Shown here: piece after piece, positions 1 through 11,857 of the stretch
Layout: each line of letters begins with the position of its first letter
Numbering within the stretch: position 1 is the stretch's first letter
DNA from: Isoetes taiwanensis
Taxonomy: Eukaryota; Streptophyta; Lycopodiopsida; Isoetales; Isoetaceae
Reading direction: 5' to 3'
DNA length: 64,000 nucleotides
Assembly: GCA_021234155.1 (NCBI GenBank)
Contig: JAJEKV010000002.1
Location: forward strand, 16,928,041 to 16,992,040
Made by a program: the position numbers and the translations under genes
The notes under the pieces: model-generated
What the model saw: the letters and a program-made list of their open reading frames with translations, nothing else
Told to the model about the DNA's origin: nothing
Database searches by the model: none

Positions 1-682
1 TCCCCTCTACCCCAAAACTGAAGTATCCGGCCCCCAAGATCGACTGAAGAATCCAGCCCTCCTCGTTTCATGAATTCGGCCCCCTTGCTGGAATAGAGAA
101 GGGGTTGGATAACATGTTTTGTGTTGCTGTTCTGGACAGGAAAAAGGAGAGCTCACTGATATAATATATCAGTACATTGAAAACAAAGCAGCCAGGAGGG
201 CGGATTCGGATGGGGAGGGGGGGGGTTTACTTCGATCGGTCTTTGGGGGAGGGATATTTCAAATTGGGGGGGGGATAAGCCAAACTAGCCGAAATGTTCT
301 TAGGGTTGTCTTACTTTTCAGGATTGCAGCTTCAGGATTGGCTTCTGGAATGTTCGTATTTTATTTTAGTTGTATGCATGTCTATTTTTTTGTCCATTCA
401 TTTTATGATAACGGTTGCGGATTTGAAATTAAAGACCCTTCCGGCCATGGCACTTTCAGCTCCGTCAGGATTTTGTTTTTTCTTGATAGCAACAGTCTAG
501 AAGAAAGTACACCTTTTATCCATTTGCATTTGTGGTTGATCTTGCAGAATGCATCATTCCTTTGCAAACAGGATCAAGGCAACCATTTCGTACTTGGGGT
601 TTTAAGCAAGGGAAGCAAACAATCCATCGTGTTTTTTATTTTCCTAAAGCACTTTGCCTCTGTGTCGTTGCTAAAAGCCCAG
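1..682. other. Upstream stretch without a recognised gene
   Basis: I see no supportable gene here. The interval holds G-rich runs at about 216-275 and AT-rich sequence. It lies 5' of the beta-xylosidase relic, so it may include lost upstream exons or introns of that gene, but I could not find the expected N-terminal family motifs in any frame. Confidence 0.4.
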
Positions 683-2215
683 GTGTTCGATTTGGAGGAT
701 CGCCCCTATGTGCTACAAGTGTTCTAATGCCCATTACCATTGCTGCATCATTCAACACCTCTCTATTTTACAAGATTGGCCAAGTACTCTGTTTCTCTTT
801 CCTTTTTGCTGTTTCAAGTGATGATTTTAACTTGCTACAAAAATGTAGGTTGTTTTCATGGAAGCAAGGTCAATGCATAATCTTGGGCAGGCTAGTCTCA
901 CGTTCTGGAGCTCAAATATAAGTATTGTGAGGGATCCAAGATGGAAAGAGGGCAGGAAATATGGAGATGGAGAAGAGGGCAGGGAAGAGGGTCTGCAAGA
1001 AGTGAGATCCACAGGGAGTCCCTCCCTCAAGGTTTTTGCCTGTTGTAAATATAATGACAACTTATGATATGGATAACTACTGGGCACATACCGCTACCAT
1101 TTCTTATGCAAGGTATATTTGATGACTGTCATGCAACATCTTCCATAGTTTTCATCAAATCCCTCCATTCCAATGCATGTCTGTAAGCATGGCATATGAT
1201 TTCACCCTCAGGTAGATTTCTCTGTTGCATTCCATGTGGACCCTCCAAAAACAAATGAATATTGAATTGCAGAATACATTAACTTAGAAGTTTGTGAAAA
1301 CAATGCAATTGCGCATTTCACGCATGCCATATCTATTTCTAACATTTTTACCATGGCAAACCCTTTGAAATGTAACTCAACAAGATCTGGACGATACCTA
1401 CAAATGTGACATTTGTAAGCTGTGTGAAGGACGACCATGTCAGCTTTGGTATGTGTTTTTACAATCACGTTAATGGTGTAACAACATGTGCCGAGGAATG
1501 CCTCGGGTCTGGATGGGTAATTGCGGGAGTCAAATTATGTTTTCCTTTTCCTTTTAGCTTAATGTTGTTATTTGCATTTTTCCAGGTTTGAACCTCAAAT
1601 GTGAAACATTCCTTTCCAAACATGCAGCAGAGGCTTTACAAAGAGGAAAAATCACTGAATTGGATGGTAATCGAGCTCTCACTAATTTATTTACTATCAG
1701 AATGCATCTTGAATTATCTGATGGCAATTCGGCAAGCCAACAGTATGGCAACTTGGGGGGGCTACATATGTTTGCACAAAAGAAAATCAACAGCTTGCAC
1801 TTGAAGCTGCTTTATAAGGAGTTGTGCTCTTAAAAAATGATGGCATGTTATACCACTTTCATGAACAAAAATTGAGACATTAGGTGTTATAAGTCCCAAT
1901 GCCAATGCAACACAGACCATGACTGGAAACTATGAAGGTAAGTAGAACTGATGCTTTTGTTATAAAAACTATTATAACCTATTAGTGCTTAAAATAAGAA
2001 AATGTCTTATACTTTTGTCATATGCAGGAATTTCCTGCAATTTTATCACTCCTTTACAGGGTCTTCAGTCTTCCATTAAAGTAAGATATTCCCCAATAGC
2101 AAGCAATTGATACAGCAGCAAAAGTAGATGCTGTGGTTTTGGTTGCTGAATTTGTTTATTATCTTTCTATAGAAGAAGATACAGGGTTGTTGGGCGTGGA
2201 ATAATCCGCCTGTTG
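683..2215 (+). pseudogene. Decayed GH3 beta-D-xylosidase (BXL-like) gene
   Basis: Plant BXL enzymes are secreted glycoside hydrolase family 3 proteins that trim xylose and arabinose from cell-wall polymers. Ordered exon blocks are recognisable. 683-783 reads like the GxxFGG...ATS...ITIAASFN segment and ends at a GT donor. 849-1003 follows an AG acceptor and carries EARSMHNLG and RDPRW. About 1350-1510 carries QDLDDTY, then SCVKDDHVS and a CFYNHVNGVTTCAEE motif after a frameshift. 1586-1937, after a pyrimidine tract and CAG, carries LNLKCETFL, LTNLF, YGNLGG, LALEAAL, GVVLLKNDG and PNANATQTMTGNYEG, and ends at GTAAGT. 2028-2215 carries ITPLQGLQSS and AAKVDAVVLVAEF. Frameshifts and stops interrupt it. 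The segment expected to contain the SDCD catalytic nucleophile is missing between the third and fourth blocks, so it cannot encode an active enzyme. Family match strong; exact exon ends approximate. Confidence 0.85.
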
Positions 2216-2899
2216 TGTGCATAAGAATCCGTTTGTTGATTGAAGCTAAAGGCTGGCTGCTATGAACAATCCGGAAGCCAGAAATATCCAAGAGTTGAAA
2301 GCAAACAGAGGGCCTAAACTTGAATCTGCAGCAAATCATAGGAAGGAAACAAAAGGGGGTTTTGCAGCACTACATTGTAGAATCAGGAAACCAATACCTT
2401 GTAAAAAAAACATTATGCTAACTGAAGAAACATTAAAAAACAAATACCTTTGTAAGTGTGAGCAAAAAATCCATCTCGTGGTAGTAAAATCCACTCCGGC
2501 AATAAGAATCCAAGAGGGCAAGTACACATGCACACACATGCACACATGCACATGCACTTGCACTTGCACATGCATATGAACATGCACATGCACACACATG
2601 CACATGCATGTGCACATGCACATGCACACACTTGCATAGTGTTCATGCACAAACACATGCAGAGAAAGACACAACCCTCGGATTTTTCCAACCAACGAAA
2701 ATCAACGGCCCATAAAGGGTGCACTCTAGAAATACTATTTAGTACACCTCAACGAATACAACAACGAAATCATAGAAAAACCATATGAAAAAGCGTATAA
2801 AAATCTAAAAGTAACCCCCTGTTATTATGCTACATATGTAGGTTCAAGGACTCATGTTTGCAGCAACTTATAGACAAGGAGGCTCTATTGAGAGATTGT
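2216..2899. other. Noncoding stretch between the GH3 relic and element A
   Basis: No gene recognised. It contains the CA/TG-rich simple repeat listed separately. It ends at the target site of element A, where the flanking pentamer reads attgt (2895-2899). Confidence 0.5.
2522..2650. repeat. CA/TG-rich simple repeat (acatgc-type)
   Basis: Irregular array of acatgc, acacac and cttgcac words over about 130 bp. Both strands stay open in several frames and give His/Met/Cys-rich translations, which are artefacts of the repeat. Confidence 0.9.
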
Positions 2900-3495
2900 T
2901 GTTTGGGGTCTGGGTTCGGGAACTCCTGCAAGACAGCCCTCTGTGAGGACCTGTGGATCTAACAGGAGAATCCGGGGGGACTATGTCACGCGGGATTTGC
3001 AAGAAGAGAACAAGGAGAAAACAGAACAAAAGAGAACAATGAGAGGAAAATGATAAGCTTCCTTGATATCAATGATGAACATACATGAGCTCTCGCAATC
3101 GAGAGAAGACTGAAAAGAGACAAGACTCAAAACTCATCTAAAAAATCATGTGCTATCTCTACTCATATATATAGTACAATGGCCTTTGGCCCAATATAGA
3201 CTCTCTGACAAATTTCGGTGCCGACTCCTGGAAGGAGGCCTGATTTGCAGGAAAGTTGGCGGTGCCTCTTGAAGCGCCTGAAATCACGCTGACGCTGATT
3301 GGGGCGGTGACGGGTCGTCACTTATCAGAGCGCCGCCTCTTGTTGACGCCAGGTGTGGTCTTTGTCTGCGTGGTCTGCTGCTTGGTCTTCTGCTGAGCCT
3401 TTGACGATGGACCCACGCCTGGTTGTGGACTCTTGGACTTGACTTGGTCCGTCGTATGCATGAATAGTCCTGTACCAGGAGGCACAGGACTAACA
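2900..3495 (-). repeat. 3' LTR of element A
   Basis: 596 bp. On the minus strand it begins TGTTAGTCCTGTGCC and ends CCCCAAACA. It matches 22848-23443 almost base for base. A TATATATATGAG motif near 3157-3167 is a plausible LTR TATA region. The first ~178 bp (3318-3495) also encode the C-terminus of ORF3. Confidence 0.95.
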
Positions 3496-6477
3496 CTCCC
3501 CCCCACCAAATGATACTCAGTCTGAAGAAAAGGAGGAAGGGCTTCCGAGGGCGGAAAACCAGCAGTCTGAAAATGATCCTCACGGGAGTGAGGTCGGGCA
3601 CCATTATGGTAATGGGCAATGAGGTCCTGGCGTGTTTGAAGTGCGTCAGGAGTGTGGAGCCCAAGGGCAGGATTGGCATCAATGAGAAAGTGAGAGCGCA
3701 CCATATCTTCCAGAGCAGCATGGGCATCTGAGGGAGCAAACTGGCACTCCATGAGAAGGCAGGTCTGGAGACCGAAGGCACTGACGCTGGCATTCGGGTT
3801 GCAGTAAAAAATGGGACGCTGCCGGTTTAAGGAGCTGACCAGTATGCATTTGAGAGCAGCACAGAAACCCGCTTGACGGTGAACAGAGGGGTCTGGCGAG
3901 GTGGCGGCATTCTGCAAGAAGGTGTCCAGGCCATGAAGAGCATCAGCAGGCCGTTGCCAACCACGCTCATTAGCAATGTAGACCCAATTCTCAGTGGTGT
4001 CCAAAGTGGCATTAGCCTCCCATTCAGAGCGTCTGACAAATCGGGGATCCCACCGGAGATCCGTGGAGATCTGAGGCGGAGTCGACCCAGCGTGGCCATC
4101 CATAACCTTGATCCAAAAAGGAAGACGCCAGTCAGAAGAGAGGAACCGTGGGCGTGGAGGGACGCCTAAGGAAGCATATGGAGAGGGAAGCACGCCCGTG
4201 TGCGTGGGTTGCAGAGCCATGTCCCTGAATGCTTGCACAAGATTCTGATCAATAGCACGACACCAATGGTCCCACTCGGAATTAGAGAGTAATTGATAGA
4301 CAGGAGGATTCATCCATCCCGTGGGGATGGTCTTGCTTTCCAAAAGGCCACAGAGTTGATTGTAACCTCCCAAGTGCTGCATATAAATTTGGGCGAACTC
4401 AAGATCGTCAGGATGCGCCAAATTTTTGTTGATCTGCTCCAATGTCTCAGCCTGCCAGAGAGGTAAGTGCTGAGCTAGTTCAGGCATGTACTCCTGTTCA
4501 AAAGTCTGGGATTGAGCAGGATCCTGGAAATATTTGTTGGTTGGTGATAATAACCAAGCAGCATTGGAGTTGCCACGAAAAACCTGATGGGCCTCATCTC
4601 GAAATTTATCACGTAGATCCGCCAGGTAGAAATCATGAAAAACATAAGCCATGGGCTGAACAACACGGAAACTGACCAATTCAGGGTCTTCAGATTGGAG
4701 CTGATCAAAGACTAAGAGTGCACAAAGTAAACCCTTGTCTTCGACAGAAAGATCCGGCCAGATGCGAAGGAAATCCACACTTTTGAGTGGCTGTTGATGA
4801 ACAGCGCCATTTGCCGCGTACCACTTCAAAAGGAAAAGATGCCGTCGGGCCACCACATAGTCAAGATAGCTGGAAGGAGTGGAGAAATCCACAGGGATGT
4901 TGGTAGCAATGTCAATATATCCCTCCTGTTTGCTTTGAGCTTCTTCAGCAGATTGAACTGCTTGCTGAAGTTGATGTTCCAGGTCACGGATCCGGTTCTC
5001 CTTTGCAAGTAGAAGGCGTGACGGATCACGGAACCGTTTCTGAGGAAGCGTGGCATGGGAAGAGGATTGCCCGGGAGTGTTGAGGCGTAGCGTGGCAATC
5101 TCAGCATCAGCAACAATTTTCTGTTTCTGAGCCTCCTGAAGTTGATCCTGGAGAGACGTCAATTGACTGGTCAGCGTGGAAAGCTGAGCTTCTAAGGAGG
5201 TGAGGCGAGCGTCACGCTCCGTGAGATCCTGAACTTGAGTGCGATAAGTCTGAGAAAGCTCCGCATACAAAGTTTCGAGTTTAGTAATGTTGTTCTCCTT
5301 GTCACTTAGGAGAGTGTCCTTGCTCTGGTTCTGTTCCAACAAGTCCTGAACAGTACTTTGCAACTGAGCCTGTTGCTCCACAAGCAAGCTGTGCTGATCA
5401 CTGGCAACTTTGAGATCCTCACGGGTCCGCAAGAAAGCCTCATGCTTTTCTTGAAGCTGGGTCTCCAGGGTGTGAACGCGCGTGGAGGCAGCTTGAAGGT
5501 CACGGTGAACCGCATCAGAGGCATCCAGGGACGCTTGAACACCATGCATGAGAACGTCCTGTGCTTCTTGTAACTTGAGGGCAGCAGCTTGAACATCCTG
5601 CTGATATTTATACAGGAGCTGGCGAGGATGGGGAGGTGGAGGGCCCTGTGGTGGCCGCGTTTGGGATGTCTGAGAAACATGACGAGAAGAGGAGGGCGTG
5701 GCTTCAGAGGAGGAAGAGGAAACAGTGACATGCGTGGTCTGGTTTTGAACATGAGCAGGAGAAGTTGGGCGTGAGGGTGCAGCCTGATGAGATTGACGTT
5801 GGGAATGCAGAGACTGCTGAGTGGTGGCATGAGAAGTAGAAGGGGATGCAGGAACAGGAAGATAATGACAGATAAGAGCCTGTAGATGGCCACCCACTGA
5901 AATTTCATGTGCAGAAGAGGGGGCAGCGCGTATGCGGTCTACTTCCTGAAGAAGGCGGTAAAATAACATCTGGGGCCAATCAATATGGAGGTTAGAACGG
6001 ATGGCAGTAATCACCAGATTATAAAAGGGCTTATTGATATGGGTGTTCTTGATAGAATACCCAAGCAACTTGCGCCACAGAAACTTCACAAAAGGGTCAT
6101 GTGACTTGGCAATATTGACCGAACTGAGTGACCTCCATTTCCTGTAAAGCAGCCCAAGAGACAGAAGGTTTTTGCAAGGGAATACGGAATACCTGTGAAA
6201 TTAAAGGCTGTGTGAGTAACATGGTGGTGCCATCGACCACCGTAGCATAGCCTTCCGGGCTGTTGACGATGTGTGCAACAAACTGCTTCAATTGCTCCGG
6301 ATTGGGGGCCGGGAGCTCTGTTTGCGAGAATTCGTAAAGCTTATGCCTTTCCGCTACTTCCCGACTGGGACCAAGAAGAGCTTCGCGAAAGGTGGGCGTC
6401 GAGAAAGAGACAGACTCAAAAAGGGTCGCATCTCTTGGAGCTGAAGCTTGAAGTGTCGGAAATTTTGGGGCAGCCAT
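3318..6477 (-). pseudogene. ORF3 of element A: ~1,050-residue coiled-coil accessory protein in env position
   Basis: Start chosen at the ATG at 6477 (MAAPKFPTLQ), because element B has the same start at 13125. The reading frame breaks near 6090-6100: A lacks about 40 nt present in B, so the N-terminal ~130 residues are out of frame with the following 923-residue frame. Parts visible in order are an N-terminal globular region with KNTHINKPFYN and IDWPQML; a Ser/Pro/Thr-rich linker; a long Gln/Leu/Glu-rich coiled coil; a conserved globular domain with VDFSTPSSYLDYVVARRH and AMAYVFHDFYLADL-like text; and a basic tail ending KRRRSDK. I see no signal peptide or membrane segment, so it does not look like an envelope protein. 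The final ~59 codons lie within the LTR. Function unknown. The N-terminal region recalls plant transposon-associated domains of Athila-type elements, but that is recollection only. Confidence 0.75.
3496..3507 (-). other. Polypurine tract of element A
   Basis: On the minus strand GGTGGGGGGGAG lies immediately before the 3' LTR. This is the expected position and composition for plus-strand DNA priming. Element B has GGTGGGGAGGAG in the same place. Confidence 0.85.
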
Positions 6478-7154
6478 GGCGAAGAGCGCCGTGAACGTAT
6501 ATGAGAGCAAAGAAACGTATAGGCAGATAGATCTAAAAAGGTTTTAGGGCGCGCAAGTGTAGGCGAAGGGGCATTATGAAGGCGAACCAGCAACCGTTGA
6601 TGAGGCCAGGTGGCGACAGATCCGAAGTAGGCAAGTGAGAGGCAAAATTTTGGTTAAGTCCCCAAACAGTAAAGGGAGAAGCAATGAACGGTGGAGATGA
6701 GACGTGAGAGAATGATCGGATGTGACAGCTGGCGAAAGGACGCATATTAATGGTCGACGGGCGTGAAAGGAAGAAATGCCATTTAATGCTGGCAACTCGA
6801 AGTGGGATATCATTAAAATGACTGTGTCAGAAGGTACCATGGCTAGATATGCGGCGGGAAAGAAGATTCCCCTTATAGAAAGAGCCTTGCATTGCAACCA
6901 CGTTAGCAAATGTGCTAATTGGTCCCGCGTCCGAGGAGGAGGTTGGCTATATAAGACGAGCAGTGGTAGAAGCCAAGACACCCGATGGCGCTCAGTATGT
7001 CTGCTGCTGGTTTGCACGATAAGTGCACTATGCCCTCCAACTGCCTGGAGTGGATTACTTGTAAAATGAACTGCCTGGACCTCTGGCGATGCCACAACCG
7101 TGGCATTGCGATGGACGGCTGGTGTGCCGGCATGGCTGAGCATGCCGATCCCCA
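6478..7154 (-). other. IN-ORF3 spacer of element A (B-proximal part)
   Basis: Noncoding spacer between integrase and ORF3. It is homologous to 12.43-13.12 kb of element B, and its other part lies at 16752-16986. It contains a TATA-like motif, listed separately. The last five bases (7150-7154, CCCCA) are one copy of B's target duplication. Confidence 0.7.
6947..6955 (-). promoter_or_regulatory. TATA-like motif upstream of ORF3 (element A)
   Basis: CTTATATAG on the minus strand, about 475 bp upstream of the ORF3 ATG. The same motif with matching flanks (cttatatagccaacc) occurs in B at 12626-12634, about 495 bp upstream of its ORF3 ATG. Conservation in both copies suggests an internal promoter for ORF3, but no transcript evidence is available here. 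Confidence 0.4.
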
Positions 7155-7757
7155 TGTTAGTCCTGTGCCTCCTGGTTCAGGACTATTCATGCATACGACA
7201 GACCAGGTCAAGCTCAAGGATCCTGACAGGCAGTGCGTCACCGGCCCAAAGCCCAAAGAAGACAAAAGTACAGACCACGCACGGTCAAAGCCTGCGTCCG
7301 GAATCAACAAGAGGCGCGCCGGACAAGTGGCGGCCCGTCATCGCCTTCAGCGTCGGCATCGGCGTGATTCTAGGCACTTCAAGAGGCACCGCCAACATTC
7401 CTCAGAATCGAGGCCTCCTTCCGTGAGTCGCCAGATCGAGATCACCAGAGTGTCTATATTGGGCCAAAGGCCATTGTACTATATATATGAGTAGAGCTAG
7501 CACATGAGTTTTTTAGATGAGTTTTGAGTCTTGTCTCTCTTAGTCTTCTCTCGATTGCGAGAGCTCATGTATGTTCATCATTGATATCAAGGAAGCTATC
7601 ATTTTCCTCTCATTGTTCTCTTTTGTTCTGTTTTCTTCTTCTTGTTCCTTTCTTTGCAAATCCCAGCGTGACATAGTCCCCCGGATTCTCTGTTAGATCA
7701 AGGGTCCTCACGGAGGGTTGTCTTGCGAGGAGTTCCCGAACCCGGACCCCCCAAACA
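7155..7757 (+). repeat. 5' LTR of element B
   Basis: 603 bp, TGTTAG...AAACA. It is markedly diverged from B's own 3' LTR over the first ~300 bp, with many substitutions and indels. Much of the middle, including TATATATATGAG near 7478-7489, is identical. It contains the relic of the ORF3 C-terminal coding sequence. Confidence 0.93.
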
Positions 7758-7759
7758 CC

Positions 7760-7777
7760 TGTCGCCGGCTGCGGGTG
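7760..7777 (+). other. Primer-binding-site-like sequence of element B
   Basis: TGTCGCCGGCTGCGGG begins two bases after the LTR. It resembles the plant tRNA-Asp PBS form (TGGCGCCGTTGCCGGGGA) with several mismatches. Element A has a closer match at the same position. Confidence 0.5.
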
Positions 7778-7804
7778 CGATTCGATTTTTTTTCTCACGT
7801 CGCC

Positions 7805-9420
7805 ATGTCCGTCCAGAAACTTCGCGCCCGGAAGAACTTCTTTCCCGGCGGCGTCTGCGCTGGAGTGCCATCATCGAAAGAGAAGCTGTTGCGTGACATG
7901 TATGGATCTCAGCTTATGACATTGAGGGAGGCCACATTTGGTCTAGGGCTCGGTCGGCGCCACCCACCCTCGTGTCATGTCTCGTCCAACTTCTCGCCTC
8001 CGGTGCAAACATTGCTCCACGACCTCGGTCTCCTCATCACTATCGGGAGCCCTATCCGGCTCAACACTGCTCAAACTTACTTTCATACCCCGAACATGCC
8101 TTCATCCATCGGTCTTACGGCCATCGCCTCTGCCTTCACAACCATCATCTCCCTACGGGTGGGACAGGGATATCCTCATGTCTCTTTTGCTCCTCCCCGG
8201 GAATTTCCCTTCCCTACCTTTCCCACCGCTCTTCACATTTTACAATCTTACGGACCTCAAACCCAATGATCGGGCACCTCCGGTACCTCCACCTCGGCCA
8301 CCCCTTCCAGGGGTCCTTCCGGCACCATACCCCCTCCAACTCCACCTCAATATCCTCACTATCATGTTCTGTCCAGCCCGGCACTTTTACCTCTACCTTT
8401 CGGACCCTTAAGTCGACTTATCCTACCTTTGGCAACACGAAAGGCAAACCATTAGACCAAAGTGCTCGAGGCCCACATGGAAGAATTTGAGGCTCGGCTG
8501 TCCTAAATGGTCATGCGCAACCTCAACTGAAATTCCACATCTTTTCCACCATTTGCATGGCTCCCCTCATCAATGGCTCATGTCCAACAAAAGCCATTGG
8601 AAACAAGATTGGTCGAAATGAGCGCTTTTTCTTTCTCACTATGGCACCACGGATGATGATCAACTTCATCTCAAGCAACTCAATGACCTTCAACAAGAGC
8701 CCACGGAGTCCGCGGGATTTTGCGGTCGACTTCACATTCTCTCGGCAAACTCAAGGAGTATCCCACACGAGCGGATCTTGGTCCGGTTTCTCCAAGGACT
8801 TCCTCGGCTATCCGACTCATGATCAATACTGCGCCCAAAGACTTTGGAGCGGGCTATCGATCTTGTCAATCACTTTCGATCAATGTTTCCTCCCATGGCG
8901 TGGCTCTTCAGGAGCTCCCTTTCATTCCACCCGTCATGGGTCCTCAGACTGCTGTTCAACCTCAACACGCCAATCCGCAGCGCAGTCAGATCTGGTGCCA
9001 TATCTGCAAATATCAAGGCCACTTGGCAAATGAGTGCAACTCCACCAATGGCCCGCCTCATTGTAAAAGATGCAACATGTGCAATCATGCCACGGAAGAG
9101 TGCACTCGCACTCATCCTACACCTTTCCGCAACAAGATGGTGTATCAAGTGCAAACAACACCTCAGCACCAATCGCAATATCATCAACCACCACTGCAGG
9201 CGCAACCCAATCAACTCTATCAGCAACAGGAGCAACAACGGGGACCCAACACACGTCCTCCTTTTGATCCTTTGAAAGCTCAGTGTTATCACTGTCAAGA
9301 ATGGGGTCATACCACCACGGCGTGTCCTCAACTTCTACAAGTTCAGGTGCAGCTTCCTGGCACAAATCAGACCACATCGGTCCGCCTCACGGCTTACCAA
9401 CTCTGGATTGCTAATGGCAA
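7805..9420 (+). pseudogene. gag of element B (frameshifted)
   Basis: Starts ATGTCCGTC at 7805, matching the MSV start of A's gag. Capsid-like sequence is spread over several frames through many small indels. From about 8990 a coherent frame carries three CX2CX4HX4C zinc knuckles: CHICKYQGHLANEC, CKRCNMCNHATEEC and CYHCQEWGHTTTAC. These bind RNA in nucleocapsid domains. Pro/Gln-rich linkers separate the second and third. The copy cannot make a complete Gag. Confidence 0.85.
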
Positions 9421-11857
9421 ACAAGGCCCGCGTCCTGTTCTTCGGAAGCCACCTCGAGCACCTCAGCAATCACGCTATCAACCAGCTCCTGCAAATCAAC
9501 CTCAGCTGGATCAACAAGCACAGGAAGAAATTTTTCAGGCACTCAATCCTCCAGTTCAGCCATCAAATTGGGTTGGTTTGGTTTCACGCCAGACCAGGGC
9601 GTCACGTCCCTTAACCATTATTTCTAATGGCACGCAACCTGCCTTTGCAGTCGACACCATTCCTCATGGAGAAGAAAAAAAGGTTCACTTTGCCCCTGAC
9701 TTGGAGAAACTCATGCCGCATGTTATGCCTAAAGTTTGCCAAAGCATTTTGAACCTCATGCAAGCTGCTGAAGGCCGCACGTTGGCTAATGTCCATGCCA
9801 CCACTAGAGCTCAACAAAGACAAGACGCACCTTCCACGTCTCAACCTTCACGCTCTTAGACATATCCAAATATCGCTGCAGAGGTCGACCTACTCAAAGA
9901 AGTTGCTGCTTCCTTACCACGCACTCCAGCACCTATGGATCCCGCAGATCCTTTTTCTCATGTGCCTCTGGAACTCCAAGAGGAGCTGGCAAAAATCAAA
10001 ATTCCTCTAAGTCTTGCCACGATTTTGAAACTCTGTCCTGCTCTCAAGGACCAGTTACCACTCACGACTGTTTTGGTTGGGGCTGTTGCTACCTCTACAC
10101 CCACGGTACATGCCACGGTGGGTAATCAGCAAGTCAACCATGTTCAAATTGACGGAGGTAGTGCAGTCAATCTCATCACGGACAAACTCCGCAAATAAAT
10201 GGGCATCAAACAACTCTATCGTGCCCCATATGACATCAAATTGGCCAATGGCCATATCACGAGACCTCAAGGCGTCACGCCTCTTCTTCACATCAACATT
10301 GGTGATCTCAGATTCCCCTTTGGAAAGCTGGAGAAGATCCAGGTGATTATGAAATGTTGGTCGGCAGACCTTTTCTCCGCCAGGCCAAGAGTATCCATTA
10401 CTGGGCCACGGATCAGTTAGTCATCACAGATGGTCACCTCAATGCCACCATGGACTTGGAAACAGGGCAAAATCATTTCGTCGACAATGCTGAACCCTCT
10501 CTCTCCGACATTAATCGATTCGAGGGGCCTTGAATATCTATCAAGTTCGGGCTCCACCTGCGAGTGCGCCTCTGTCATCCTACCCGAATATCTTTGATCC
10601 TTGGGGAGAAATGACTCTTGATCGGGGACCAGTGTGGCTGCTTTGCTTGACCCTTACGGCTCCTTGCAATCGAATCCAACGTGTTGATCACTTTTCGATC
10701 TTTGAACCTCCGCCGCTCCGTAGATGTACACGCCGTCATGAAGCAACCTGCTCGCTTGATGAAACTCAAGAACCTCTCTTTTTCACCACCGCGAGTGCCA
10801 CGCATCTGTTATGCTTCAACCTCCCGCTCATATTGTCCGGGACACGGAAGTTATCCCCCATATTCAGACTCACGAAGTTGAGATTGTGGGCGAGGCAACA
10901 ATCACTGTCCAAGATTCTTCGCAAATCTTCCGACACCCTATCGAAGCAGGGCCGTCACTTTCTTCAAAAGTTCAAACACATTTTCGCCTGGAGCTACAGA
11001 GATCTTTGGGATCAACAAAACCTTGGGGAACTCACCATTCCTACCAAGTCCGGACGACGCCCGATAGCAACGACGGCGATGCGGGCTCAACCCCAATTAC
11101 CGCGGATCGCGTCGTCAGGAAATTGACAAACTCCTTTGCTGCGGGTTTGATCTATGAGGTCAAACATTCTGAATGGGTGAGCCCCATCGTCATTGCACTC
11201 AAACACAATGGTAAGATCCGCGTTTGCGTGGACTACCGAAAGCTCAATCAGGCCACGGAGCGTGATCATTTTCCACTCCCATTCACGCACTGTGTTCGAA
11301 GAGGTTCTTTGGACATGAGATGTACTCCTTCATGGATGGTTTTTCTGGCTACAATCAGATCTCAATCAAAGAATCTGATCAACTTTTTCACCACCCCGTG
11401 GGGCACTTTTGCCTACAAAGTAGTTCCTTTTGGATTATCAAACTCTCCATCCACGTTTCAACGTATCATGCTCTCAGTTTTTCATGATTTTATGAAGGAA
11501 AATCCCTTCTTGCAAATTTTTCAAGATGACTTCTCTGCCTACAGTTCCATGGCTGACCATTTGGATAAATTGGAACTCGTCTTTCAGAAATGTGATGAGT
11601 CCGGCATTAGTCTCAATCCCGAGAAATGCACCTTTTGCGTCACTTCAGGTGTTCTGTTGGGACACGTGGTCAGCAAAGCAGGTATCACCACGGATCCTGC
11701 CAAAATCAGCTGTGTGATCAAGGCCCAAGCACCAGCCAATATCAAGGAAACACGCTCTTTCTTGGGTAAGGTCAATTATTACTCCACTTTCATTCCTGGA
11801 CTCGCAGCCATTGCAGATCCTATTCATAAACTCACGGGTGATGAATGCACAGTTGGA
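9421..11857 (+). pseudogene. Protease and reverse transcriptase of element B, truncated
   Basis: A Gln/Pro-rich linker is followed by an aspartic protease motif QIDGGSAVNLI (Asp codon 10151-10153), an intact active-site Asp unlike A's copy. Frameshifts follow. RT text resumes with SEWVSPIVIALKHNGKIRVCVDYRKLNQA, then WGTFAYKVVPFGLSNSPSTFQRIM, the catalytic FQDDFS (about 11518-11535), and LLGHVVSKAGI. The frame ends abruptly at IHKLTGDE, where the deletion begins. RNase H is absent. Confidence 0.85.

Noticed and set aside
2336-2788. Several 60-120-residue His/Met/Cys-rich open frames on both strands
   Set aside because: They are translations of the CA/TG-rich simple repeat in all frames, with no other coding signal.
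4794-5774. Plus-strand open frames opposite ORF3 of element A
   Set aside because: Antisense shadows of the long minus-strand frame, with no family features.
7718-8490. Overlapping 140-180-residue frames after B's 5' LTR
   Set aside because: Fragments of B's frameshifted gag in different frames, covered by the gag pseudogene entry.
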